10,020 bases of DNA from Candidatus Poribacteria bacterium (lineage in GTDB: Bacteria; Poribacteria; WGA-4E; B28-G17). The stretch is taken from contig QNBQ01000030.1 of assembly GCA_003645735.1 (NCBI GenBank), positions 1-10,020 of the forward strand, given 5' to 3'. Both the position numbers and the translations under genes were made by a program. Below, piece after piece: positions 1 through 7,556 of the stretch (the first letter of the stretch is position 1; each line of letters opens with the position of its first letter). The notes under the pieces are model-generated. The model saw nothing but the letters and a program-made list of their open reading frames with translations, ran no database searches and was not told where the DNA came from.

Positions 1-574
<574 letters not shown>

Positions 575-586
575 CTTGGCTCAGGT

Positions 587-661
587 GGGGCAGTAGCTCA
601 GCGGGAGAGCGCCAGAATCGCACTCTGGAGGTCATGGGTTCGAGTCCCATCTGCTCCACCA
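587..661 (+). tRNA. tRNA-Ala (anticodon CGC)
   Basis: The acceptor GGGGCAG (587-593) pairs with CTGCTCC (651-657), including the G3-U70 wobble pair that is the main alanine identity element. The anticodon stem CCAGA/TCTGG encloses loop ATCGCAC, giving anticodon CGC, which reads GCG. D and T arms are standard. Discriminator A658 is followed by an encoded CCA (659-661). It starts 20 bases after the preceding tRNA-Ser and is probably co-transcribed with it. Confidence 0.96.
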
Positions 662-698
662 TTTCGATCTTTTAAGGCTTCAAAGGCTTCGAAAGGGC

Positions 699-791
<93 letters not shown>

Positions 792-804
792 AAAGCTTTT
801 AAAG

Positions 805-1083
805 TCTTGGCCGCGCTAGGCGGGGAGGTAGCGGTGCCCTGTAACCCGCAATCCGCTATAGCGGGGCTGAACTCCCGAGCTGAGGCCACGTCGCTTCGAG
901 GTCCGGCCCAGGTAAGTGGCGATGAAGGTCGGGTCCCACGCAACCCGACGCCGCTGAACCCCGCCAGGCCCGGAAGGGAGCAACGGTAGGCGGCTTAGGG
1001 TGTGCCGTGGGGGCGCCTGACCGGAGCTAACTGCCTGGGTAACGCTCGGGGCGGCTGGTCGAGGCCGGGTGCGCGGCCAAGAT
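805..1083 (+). ncRNA. ffs: Signal recognition particle RNA, long bacterial type with Alu domain
   Basis: This is the RNA scaffold of the SRP, which with the Ffh protein directs nascent membrane and secreted proteins to FtsY. The conserved S-domain hairpin is unmistakable: CCAGGCCCGGAAGGGAGCA near 965-983, with the GGAA tetraloop at 972-975. The 5' part holds the Alu-domain signature TGCCCTGTAACCCGC (from about 835) of Bacillus-type scRNA. The ends are set by a perfect 11-base closing helix, 806-816 (CTTGGCCGCGC) with 1071-1081 (GCGCGGCCAAG). The length, about 279 bases, suits the long class (Bacillus subtilis about 271) and not the short 4.5S RNA of E. coli. Exact termini may differ by a few bases. 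A tadA-SRP RNA neighbourhood is also seen in Firmicutes. Confidence 0.95.
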
Positions 1084-1094
1084 TCCTTTTTTTT
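1071..1094 (+). terminator. Intrinsic terminator of the tRNA/SRP RNA unit
   Basis: A run of eight T (1087-1094) follows the 3' strand of the SRP RNA closing helix, so that GC-rich helix plus the T-run can act as a Rho-independent terminator. It ends only five bases before the stop codon of the convergent nagA gene. Confidence 0.7.
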
Positions 1095-1099
1095 GCCCT

Positions 1100-2254
1100 T
1101 CACCCGCTGTAAACCACCTTCCCTCTAACGATCGTGAACCTCACCTTCAGCTCACACTTATCCCCATCCCATTCGAAGAGGACCATGTTCGCCCACTTGC
1201 CGGGGGCTATCTCGCCCATCCTGTCGTCCACTCCCAGCAGCCTGGCCGGCGTCGAGGAGCACATCCTGACCGCGTCCTCCAGGTTCACCCCGGCGAACCT
1301 GACCAGATTGCCCACGCCCCTGTCCATCCTCAGGGCCGACCCGGCCAGATACTCCGTCCCCCTCAGCTTCACCTTCCCGTCCTCGGTCACCTCGACGTTC
1401 CCGTAGATGCCGGGGGGCATCCCCGCCGCGAAGACCGCGTCCGTGACCCCCACGATCTTCCCCTTCCCCTTGCACCTCACGAAACATTTGACCACGTTGG
1501 GCGGCAGGTGGTGGCCGTCGGGTATGATGCTGGCGTAAAGCCTGTCCTCGGCCAGCTGATCCCAGATGTAGTTTGGATGACGCCTTATCCTGGCGTGGGC
1601 GCCGTTGCCCAGGTGGGTCGACAGCCTCGCCCCCGCCTCGACCGCCGCCTCGATATCCTTCGTCTCGGCGGCGGTGTGTCCTATGGCCGGGAGTATCCCC
1701 TCATCGGCAAGCTTCTCGATGAACTCGATCGCTCCCGGCCTTTCGGGCGCGAGCGTCACATACCCTATCATCCCCTCCGCCGCGTCCTGAAAGGCGCGGA
1801 ACTCGTCCCAATCCGGGTCCCTGACGTGCTCCAGCGGATGAGCGCCCCTGGGGCCGTCCTCCGGCGAGATGTAAGGACCCTCGACGTGTATGCAGATCAC
1901 ATAGTTCGAGATCATCTCGTCCTCCTTACAGGCCTCGACTATCGCCTTGATCGACTTCATCATCCGCTCGCGCGAGCCGGTCGTGACCGTCGGGCAGAAG
2001 GCCGTCACACCGGTCGGGAACAGCGACTCGACAACCTTCCTCACCCCTTCGGGGGTTATGTCGTCGGAGTTGAGGCTGACGCCCGCGAACCCGTTTACCT
2101 GTATGTCTATGAAGCCGGGGGCGAGGATCAGCTCATCCCCTCCTATGGCCCCCTCGGGCCTCCCTTCCGCGGGGGTCACCGATTTTATAACCCCCTCCTC
2201 CACCTCCACGACCGTCGGCCTCATCGTGTCGTAAAGCCTGCCGAAGACCTTCAT
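1100..2254 (-). CDS. nagA: N-acetylglucosamine-6-phosphate deacetylase family protein (NagA-like amidohydrolase)
   Basis: This 384-residue cytoplasmic TIM-barrel amidohydrolase resembles NagA, which hydrolyses N-acetylglucosamine-6-phosphate to glucosamine-6-phosphate and acetate. Visible motifs: GFIDIQVNG (47-55), HVEGPYI with metal-ligand Glu125 (123-129), IGHT with His193, THLGNGAH with His214, PDGHHL (245-250), VTDA with catalytic Asp272, and LAGSAL (303-308). The length matches the family. The usual THLFNAM loop is replaced by THLGNGAH followed by RRHPNYIWDQL, a form I associate with a NagA-like subfamily of planctomycete-type bacteria, so the exact sugar substrate is uncertain. The ATG at 2254 has the Shine-Dalgarno AAGGAGGT (2263-2270) eight bases upstream. 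It is the last gene of the operon, 19 bases after the URO-D gene, and converges on the SRP RNA. The stop is TGA. Confidence 0.85.
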   Translation of the reverse strand: MKVFGRLYDTMRPTVVEVEEGVIKSVTPAEGRPEGAIGGDELILAPGFIDIQVNGFAGVSLNSDDITPEGVRKVVESLFPTGVTAFCPTVTTGSRERMMKSIKAIVEACKEDEMISNYVICIHVEGPYISPEDGPRGAHPLEHVRDPDWDEFRAFQDAAEGMIGYVTLAPERPGAIEFIEKLADEGILPAIGHTAAETKDIEAAVEAGARLSTHLGNGAHARIRRHPNYIWDQLAEDRLYASIIPDGHHLPPNVVKCFVRCKGKGKIVGVTDAVFAAGMPPGIYGNVEVTEDGKVKLRGTEYLAGSALRMDRGVGNLVRFAGVNLEDAVRMCSSTPARLLGVDDRMGEIAPGKWANMVLFEWDGDKCELKVRFTIVRGKVVYSG

Positions 2255-2273
2255 CCCCTAAGACCTCCTTCGG

Positions 2274-3347
2274 CTAGATTTCGATGGGATACCTCCCGTA
2301 TTTGAAAACGGCCCATCTCATGGCGTTGAAGTTCTCAAGTGGGACGTATTCGGTTATCGAGTTGCTGCTGCCCACACAATACCCCCCGCCGGGGGCGAGC
2401 GTTCTTATCCTCTCCTTGACCTCCTCCTCCACCTCCCGCGGCGTGCCGCGGGTGAGCGTGTAGCTGAGGTCGATGTTGCCTATGAGGCAGAGCCTGCCGC
2501 GCGTCCTCTCCCTCACCTCGGCGATGTCCATCGCCTTCGGCTCTATAGGGTGAAGCGCGTGTATCCCCAAGCCGATCAGATCCTCCAGTATCTCCCACAC
2601 CCTGCCGTCGGTGTGGAAGATGAAGACCATGTCCCTCCTCCGGCACAGATCGCCCACCGCCTCATAAAACGGGAAGAGATGTCTTCGGTATACCTCCGGC
2701 GAGACCATCAGCCCCTCGGAGTAGGCGAGGTCGTCCCCTATCCAGAAGCCGGCGACGTTCGGGTATTCCGCCGCCTTCTCGTAGGCCTGAAGGTAAAGCT
2801 CGCCTATCCTCCTGAAGACCTCCTCGACGAGCCGGGGCCTTTCGATCAGGTTGATGCAGAAGTTCTCGAACCCCATCGACATCCACGTCCTCTCGAAGAT
2901 CCCTCCTCCTTTGACCGCTGTGAGGATCTTCAGCTCGGGCGGGACGAGCCTGGAGGCGATCTCGAGCAGCGTGAAGTCGAACTGGTCGATTGTGAAATCG
3001 AGCTTTTCGAGGTCGTCTTCATCCCTTATGAAGCCGACCTTCTGTTCGGCCCACCTTCTGGCCCTGACCGACCCGTCCGCGCCGTATTCGCCCTCGACCG
3101 TTTTGCCGGGCATCGGTATCGGGCTTATGACCCCCACCCTGATGTAATCGTATCCCGCTTTGAGCGCGAACTCGATCTCGTCCCTTATGTAGCCCTCGGG
3201 ATCCTCTTTGGGATCGCGCATCGGCCTGCCCAGGAACTTCGATTTTATCTCCTCCTCGACCTTAAGCTCGGCCAGGGGGACTCTATCGGGCTCCCGGCAC
3301 AGCAGGGCGGTCCTGAGCCTCTCGAAATCGGGGTTAACCTCGATCAT
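2274..3347 (-). CDS. Uroporphyrinogen decarboxylase (URO-D) family protein, probable methyltransferase-like member
   Basis: This 357-residue protein has the URO-D TIM-barrel architecture. That superfamily contains HemE and the corrinoid-dependent methyltransferases MtaA, MtbA and CmuA. Recognisable segments are GDDLAYSEG (204-212), FHTDGRV (244-250), HPIEPKAMD (266-274), GNIDL (290-294) and a C-terminal GGYCVGSSNSI (321-331). It lacks HemE signature sequence, so heme synthesis is unlikely. His245-x-Asp247 and Cys324 sit roughly where the methyltransferases place their His-x-Cys...Cys zinc site, which would make this a Cys-to-Asp variant; that is inference. The start ATG (3345-3347) follows GGAGGAG at good spacing and overlaps the 3' end of the purE C-terminal frame by 14 bases, implying translational coupling. 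The stop is TAG, followed at once by the nagA ribosome binding site. Substrate is unknown. Confidence 0.8.
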   Translation of the reverse strand: MIEVNPDFERLRTALLCREPDRVPLAELKVEEEIKSKFLGRPMRDPKEDPEGYIRDEIEFALKAGYDYIRVGVISPIPMPGKTVEGEYGADGSVRARRWAEQKVGFIRDEDDLEKLDFTIDQFDFTLLEIASRLVPPELKILTAVKGGGIFERTWMSMGFENFCINLIERPRLVEEVFRRIGELYLQAYEKAAEYPNVAGFWIGDDLAYSEGLMVSPEVYRRHLFPFYEAVGDLCRRRDMVFIFHTDGRVWEILEDLIGLGIHALHPIEPKAMDIAEVRERTRGRLCLIGNIDLSYTLTRGTPREVEEEVKERIRTLAPGGGYCVGSSNSITEYVPLENFNAMRWAVFKYGRYPIEI

Positions 3348-3540
3348 CTCCGAACTCCTCCTCGGCCATCTTCTTGACCCTCTCCGACCTTTCCTTTACA
3401 GATCGGGCGAGCTTCTCCTTGAACTCCTCAAGCTTGGCGGCCAGGTTCGGGTCGGAGAGGGCGAGTATTTGAACGGCGAATATGGCGGCGTTGCGCGCCC
3501 CGTCTATCGCCATCGTCCCCACGGGCACGCCGGGGGGCAT
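3334..3540 (-). CDS. purE: PurE C-terminal fragment, downstream of an in-frame TAG
   Basis: These 68 codons, starting MPPGVPVGTMAIDGARNAA, correspond to the C-terminal third of PurE, where the family usually reads QMPxGVPVAT. It is in the same frame as the N-terminal fragment, separated only by TAG (3541-3543). The ATG directly follows the stop, so reinitiation (TAGATG) could in principle make a separate peptide, but I see no well-placed Shine-Dalgarno: the nearest G-run is about 20 bases upstream. The tail after residue 35 (LEEFKEKLARSVKERSERV) is a charged helix. The end overlaps the URO-D start, and the GGAGGAG that serves that gene lies inside this one. Confidence 0.75.
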   Translation of the reverse strand: MPPGVPVGTMAIDGARNAAIFAVQILALSDPNLAAKLEEFKEKLARSVKERSERVKKMAEEEFGDDRG

Positions 3541-3846
3541 CTAAACCGTGGAGTAGAGGGCGTCGATCCCCCCCAACGGCCCGCCGCCTATGGGGACGCC
3601 TATGACGGGGAGGGTCGTGTGCGCTGCGATCAGCCCGGCCAGGTGCGCGGCCCTTCCCGCCCCGGCGATTATCACGCCGAAACCCCTCTCCCTCGCCTTG
3701 GAGGCGAACTCGGCGGCCGAGGACGGGGAGCGGTGGGCCGAGATCACCTCCACCTCGAACGGCACACCGAACTCCTTCAACGTGGAAACCGCCTCCTTCA
3801 TCACCCCCCAATCCGAATCGCTTCCCATGACGACCGCCACCTTCAT
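3541..3846 (-). CDS. purE: 5-(carboxyamino)imidazole ribonucleotide mutase PurE, N-terminal part, ended by an amber codon
   Basis: PurE moves the carboxylate of N5-CAIR to C4, giving CAIR in purine synthesis; it is a cytoplasmic octamer. The 101-residue frame carries the nucleotide-binding GSDSDWG (8-14), SAHRSP with the catalytic His (36-41), AGAGRAAHLAG (61-71) and PVIGVPIGGGPLGG. PurE is usually about 160-170 residues. Reading through the TAG (3541-3543) gives 170 residues with the C-terminal part in frame, and the TAG occupies the position of a conserved Gln (CAG), so one C-to-T change explains the break. TAG is a normal stop elsewhere in the window, so this is not an obvious code change. 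It may be a nonsense mutation, a sequencing error or a suppressed codon. The start ATG has a GGGAGGTGAGGG leader, and it is the first gene of the minus-strand operon. Confidence 0.85.
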   Translation of the reverse strand: MKVAVVMGSDSDWGVMKEAVSTLKEFGVPFEVEVISAHRSPSSAAEFASKARERGFGVIIAGAGRAAHLAGLIAAHTTLPVIGVPIGGGPLGGIDALYSTV

Positions 3847-3876
3847 CCCTCACCTCCCAGAGGCCACCTCATCCAA

Positions 3877-3906
3877 ATCATAACCCAACCCCGTCTCACA
3901 AGTCAA
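3877..3906 (-). promoter_or_regulatory. Sigma-70-type promoter for purE-URO-D-nagA
   Basis: On the minus strand TTGACT (3901-3906) and TATGAT (3877-3882) are separated by 18 bases. Transcription would start near 3870, leaving a short leader with the purE ribosome binding site. It is placed back to back with the plus-strand promoter at 3944. Confidence 0.6.
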
Positions 3907-3943
3907 TTCGGCTGAAGCTCGGACATGAGTTGGGACATTAGGC

Positions 3944-3972
3944 TTGACGTCCCCCCGGCTTCGTGTTATAAG
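3944..3972 (+). promoter_or_regulatory. Sigma-70-type promoter for the glycyl radical enzyme
   Basis: TTGACG (3944-3949) and TATAAG (3967-3972) are separated by 17 bases. The expected transcript would have a leader of about 70 bases before the GTG start at 4049. No operator could be identified in the 37 bases between the two divergent -35 boxes. Confidence 0.55.
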
Positions 3973-4048
3973 TGCGGGAGATCGAAAAAAGGATCGAGCG
4001 GGATTTTTTGCGAGGCGGACATTTATGAGTTTAAGGGGGTGAACCTCG

Positions 4049-6232
4049 GTGGATAAGGCGGCCTTAAGGGAGCTTATAAGGAAGGTCCGGGACGACCTGC
4101 TGTCGACCGAGGACACGGTCTGTCTGGAGCGGGCGCGGCTGGTCACGGAGGCATACAGGATGTATGAGGACGACCCACCTCCTCTCAGAAGGGCGAAGGC
4201 CTTCGCCCACGTGCTTCGAAACATGACGCTGGACCTGAAATCCAACCCCGTCTTCGCCGGCAACACCTCCTCCCGACCGCGGGCCTGGATGCTCATACCC
4301 GAGCACGGGTTCGGGGTTGACGGCCAGGTGGCGATCGAAAACGAGGGGTTCGACCGGTTCCTGGAGGGGAAGATCCCGGAGGAGCTTCTCGACTACTGGC
4401 GGGACAGGGGCTTCGGCGGGCTTGCGGGGATAGGCCATCTCGCGGTCGACATGAACCTGGTGGTGCATAGGGGGCTTGAGGAGCTGATCGAGGAGGCGGA
4501 GAGGTGTAACGCCGGTGAAAGCGACCCGGCGAGAAGGGTTTACCGTGAGGCGATGATAACGGCGATGGAGGCGGTGATAGACTGGGCCGGCAGATACGCC
4601 CGGGAGGCGGAGAGGGCGGCCAAGGAGGAGGAAGATCCGCTCCTCAAGGAGCTTTTCGCCCGGGTGGCCGAGGCCTGTCGGAGGGTCCCCGCCAAACCCG
4701 CCCGCGACCTTTTCGAGGCGCTGCAGGCGATGGCGTTGACTCACCTGGCCGTCGCCATCGAGGGACACGGCATGTCGATCTCCATCGGGCTGCCGGACAG
4801 GGTTCTGGAGCCGTTCATCGACGAATCGTTCGACCCCGAGCTGGCGACCCTCCTCATCGCCGCCTTCCTCCTCAAGGTGACGGCCAATTCGTTCCAGGGG
4901 AGGGGATCGAAGACGCAAGCCATAACGGTCGGAGGGGCGGATCATCTGGGCAGGGATAGATGCAACCCGATAACGCTGTGTTTCCTGGAGGCGTTTGATT
5001 TCGTCCGCGTCGGCGATCCGCACCTCTTCCTGAGGTGGCACGAGGGGATGGATGAGGGGGTCAAGAGGAGGGCGGTCGAGATGCTCTCCTCGGGCATCAG
5101 CATGCCGCTGCTCATAAACGACGGGCCGACGGTCGAGGGCTTCATGAGGGCGGGCGTTTCAAGGGAGGACGCCTGGGACTATTGCGTGATAGGGTGCAAC
5201 GAGCTTGGAATACCGGGGAGGTTGATGTCGACCGCTGCCGCCGCTATCGGCGGGACGATCCAATACCTGGAACTGCTTGTCGAAACGCTGCTGAACCATC
5301 CGAATCCGGATGATATCAAGGATATGTCCGAGCTGATGGGCGAGCTTGAGAGGAGGATGAGGAGGAAGGCGGTCGAGATGCGGAGGCGAGGTGTGAGGCG
5401 GTGGAGGGAGATGGCGGAGCGCGTCCCGACGCCCTTCACCTCGGCGCTGATGGAGGGGTGTATCGAGCGGGGGCGGGATATGTTGGTCGGCATGAAGTAT
5501 TGGATACCGGGCCATTACGAGAGGGGGCTGACGAACGCCGCAAACGCCCTGGCGGCCATAGAGGAGGTGGTCTTCAAAAGGAAACTGGCCTCGCTAGGCG
5601 AGCTGGTCGAGGCGATGAGGGGGAACCTCGCGGATAAGAAGGTCAGGGCTTATCTGCTTTCGGCGCCCAAATGGGGCAACGACGACGATCGGGCGGACAG
5701 GTGGGCGTTGGCGTTGCTGGAGATGAGGGAGAAGGTTTTGGAGGAGGTGGACAGGGAGTTCGGCCATAAATCGCACACGGTCTGCCACGTCGTCCGCAGC
5801 CTGCATCGACTGGACGGGAGGCGCATCCCCGCCTCGCCGGACGGTCGGTTAGCCTGGGAGCCCGTGGCCGACAGCATCGGCGCCCAGACCGGGACGGCCC
5901 GCAACGGGCCGACCGCAGTCTTAAACAGCGTCCTCAAGATCGACTACCCCCGCTATTACCGGGGCGGCTACAACCTGAACATCACGCTGCCGAAGTCCGG
6001 GGCGAGGCCGGAGGTTCTGCTGCCGCTTATAGAGGGGTTTTTCAAGCGAGGCGGCCAGGAGCTTCAGATCAACTGCTTCGATGTGGAGATCCTCCGCGAC
6101 GCCCAGAGGAACCCCGAAAAGTATAGGGATTTGATCGTCCGGGTGGCCGGCTTCTGCGCCCGGTTCGTGGACCTGTCCCGCGCCGAACAGGAAGAGCTGA
6201 TCGCCCGGGCCGAGGCGCTCGGGATCACTTGA
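4049..6232 (+). CDS. Glycyl radical enzyme, pyruvate formate-lyase / glycerol dehydratase-like
   Basis: This 727-residue member of the PFL/diol-dehydratase superfamily performs oxygen-sensitive radical chemistry using a stable glycyl radical and a thiyl radical. The radical loop is IVRVAGF with Gly701. The active-site cysteine is Cys383 in CVIGCNELG, with Glu385 two residues on as in the dehydratase and C-N lyase branches (GCxE), unlike true PFL with two adjacent cysteines. Other family blocks are KWGNDDD (541-547) and NGPTAVLNSV (619-628). The GTG start has a GGGGGTG Shine-Dalgarno (4034-4040) eight bases upstream; an in-frame ATG at 4025 hits a stop after five codons. The length is slightly below the usual 750-850. 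No radical-SAM activase lies in the window, so it must be encoded elsewhere if the enzyme is active. Substrate cannot be told; a dehydratase-like reaction is likelier than pyruvate cleavage. Confidence 0.88.
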   Translation: MDKAALRELIRKVRDDLLSTEDTVCLERARLVTEAYRMYEDDPPPLRRAKAFAHVLRNMTLDLKSNPVFAGNTSSRPRAWMLIPEHGFGVDGQVAIENEGFDRFLEGKIPEELLDYWRDRGFGGLAGIGHLAVDMNLVVHRGLEELIEEAERCNAGESDPARRVYREAMITAMEAVIDWAGRYAREAERAAKEEEDPLLKELFARVAEACRRVPAKPARDLFEALQAMALTHLAVAIEGHGMSISIGLPDRVLEPFIDESFDPELATLLIAAFLLKVTANSFQGRGSKTQAITVGGADHLGRDRCNPITLCFLEAFDFVRVGDPHLFLRWHEGMDEGVKRRAVEMLSSGISMPLLINDGPTVEGFMRAGVSREDAWDYCVIGCNELGIPGRLMSTAAAAIGGTIQYLELLVETLLNHPNPDDIKDMSELMGELERRMRRKAVEMRRRGVRRWREMAERVPTPFTSALMEGCIERGRDMLVGMKYWIPGHYERGLTNAANALAAIEEVVFKRKLASLGELVEAMRGNLADKKVRAYLLSAPKWGNDDDRADRWALALLEMREKVLEEVDREFGHKSHTVCHVVRSLHRLDGRRIPASPDGRLAWEPVADSIGAQTGTARNGPTAVLNSVLKIDYPRYYRGGYNLNITLPKSGARPEVLLPLIEGFFKRGGQELQINCFDVEILRDAQRNPEKYRDLIVRVAGFCARFVDLSRAEQEELIARAEALGIT

Positions 6233-6257
6233 CCCGCCGATCCCGCTTTGTTATACT
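6229..6257 (+). promoter_or_regulatory. Sigma-70-type promoter for the proA operon
   Basis: TTGACC (6229-6234) and TATACT (6252-6257) are separated by 17 bases. The -35 box overlaps the TGA stop of the preceding gene. The expected start site, near 6264, is about 27 bases before the proA ATG, with GGAGG at 6281-6285 as ribosome binding site. No terminator is visible before it, so some readthrough from upstream is likely. Confidence 0.6.
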
Positions 6258-6290
6258 TCAACTTGACCATTCCGCCGATCGGAGGTCGAA

Positions 6291-7556
6291 ATGGTTCGGA
6301 TCGAGGAGGAGGTTCTGGAGATAGCCAAGGCGGCGAAGGAGGCCGCCTCAAAGCTGGCCCAGGTCCCGTCGGACGTCAAAAACAAAGCGCTGCTGGCCAT
6401 GGCGGACGGCATCCTCAGCAGGAGGGACGAGCTGAAGGAGGCGAACGAGAAGGACGTGAGGGCGGCGGAGGAGAAGGGGCTATCGGCGGCGCTCATAGAC
6501 AGGCTGACGTTGACCGATAAGCGGATCGACGAGATGGCGGACGGGCTGAGACAGATAGCCGCCCTGCCCGACCCGGTGGGGGAGATCACGAGGATGTGGA
6601 GGAGGCCGAACGGGCTTGTCATCGGCAAGATGCGCGTGCCCATCGGGGTTATAGGGGTGATATACGAATCGAGGCCGAACGTGACGGCGGACGCAGCCGG
6701 GCTGTGCGTCAAATCGGGAAACGCCGTCATCCTGAGGGGAGGGTCGGAGGCGATAAACTCCAACCTCGCCATAGCCGGGATACTCCAGGAGGCCGCCCGC
6801 GAGGCGGGGCTGCCGGAAAACTGCATCCAGATCATAAAGACGACCGACAGACGCGCCGTCATGGCGATGCTGAAGCTCGATAAATACATCGACCTGATCA
6901 TCCCCCGCGGCGGAAAAGGGCTGATAAGGACGGTTGTGGAGAACTCCACCATACCGGTGGTCAGACACGAGGAGGGCATCTGCCACGTATACGTGGACGA
7001 GTTCGCAGACCTTGAGATGGCGATCAACATCTGCTTCAACGCCAAGGTTCAAAGGCCGGCCACCTGCAACGCGATGGAGACGCTGCTCGTCCACTCCAAG
7101 ATAGCCCCTCAGTTCCTGCCCAAGATGTGCGCCAAGTTCATCGAGGCGGGCGTTGAGCTGAGGGGGTGCGAGAGGACGAGGGAGATCTGCCCCGACCTGG
7201 ACATCAAACCGGCGACCGAGGAGGATTGGAGGACGGAATACCTCGACCTGATCCTCTCGATCAAGGTGGTCGACAGCCTGGACGAGGCCATACAGCACAT
7301 CGAGACCTACGGCTCGCACCACTCGGACGCGATCGTGACCGACAGCTACCAGAACGCCCAGAGGTTCATCCGCGAGGTCGACTCCGCCGCCGTTTACGTC
7401 AACGCCTCCACCAGGTTCACGGACGGATACCAGTTCGGGTTGGGCGCCGAGATGGGGATAAGCACCCAGAAGCTTCACTGTCGAGGCCCGATGGGGCTTG
7501 AGGATCTGACGACCGAAAAATACATCATCTACGGGAGCGGGCAGATAAGGGAGTAA
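6291..7556 (+). CDS. proA: Gamma-glutamyl phosphate reductase ProA
   Basis: ProA reduces gamma-glutamyl phosphate with NADPH to glutamate-5-semialdehyde, the second step of proline synthesis, in the cytoplasm. The 421-residue length is typical of this aldehyde-dehydrogenase-fold family. Clear family blocks include [18 protein letters not shown] (Tyr125 within it), [21 protein letters not shown] and the catalytic Cys259 in [14 protein letters not shown]. The C-terminal block [20 protein letters not shown] is complete. The ATG at 6291 has GGAGG five bases upstream. proB, its usual partner, is not adjacent on the upstream side, where the glycyl radical enzyme lies. The stop TAA overlaps the nadD ATG by one base (TAATG), so translation is coupled. 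This is the first gene of the housekeeping operon. Confidence 0.97.
   Translation: MVRIEEEVLEIAKAAKEAASKLAQVPSDVKNKALLAMADGILSRRDELKEANEKDVRAAEEKGLSAALIDRLTLTDKRIDEMADGLRQIAALPDPVGEITRMWRRPNGLVIGKMRVPIGVIGVIYESRPNVTADAAGLCVKSGNAVILRGGSEAINSNLAIAGILQEAAREAGLPENCIQIIKTTDRRAVMAMLKLDKYIDLIIPRGGKGLIRTVVENSTIPVVRHEEGICHVYVDEFADLEMAINICFNAKVQRPATCNAMETLLVHSKIAPQFLPKMCAKFIEAGVELRGCERTREICPDLDIKPATEEDWRTEYLDLILSIKVVDSLDEAIQHIETYGSHHSDAIVTDSYQNAQRFIREVDSAAVYVNASTRFTDGYQFGLGAEMGISTQKLHCRGPMGLEDLTTEKYIIYGSGQIRE

Noticed and set aside
2274..2276. TAG stop of the URO-D gene considered as evidence for recoded TAG together with the purE amber codon.
   Set aside because: A strong Shine-Dalgarno and the nagA start follow at once, and other genes use TAA or TGA normally, so TAG behaves here as a genuine stop.
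1508..2305. Long plus-strand open frame of 265 codons opposite nagA.
   Set aside because: It is the antisense shadow of a well-supported NagA-family gene, has no recognisable motifs and overlaps the gene's ribosome binding site.
3983..4010. A6 and T6 runs (3985-3990 and 4004-4009) that could pair as a hairpin in the glycyl radical enzyme leader.
   Set aside because: The stem would be six A-T pairs with a 13-base loop and no G-C support, too weak for a terminator or riboswitch.
6480..7478. Minus-strand open frame of 332 codons opposite proA.
   Set aside because: Antisense shadow of proA in a G+C-rich gene; proline/arginine/valine-rich with no family features.
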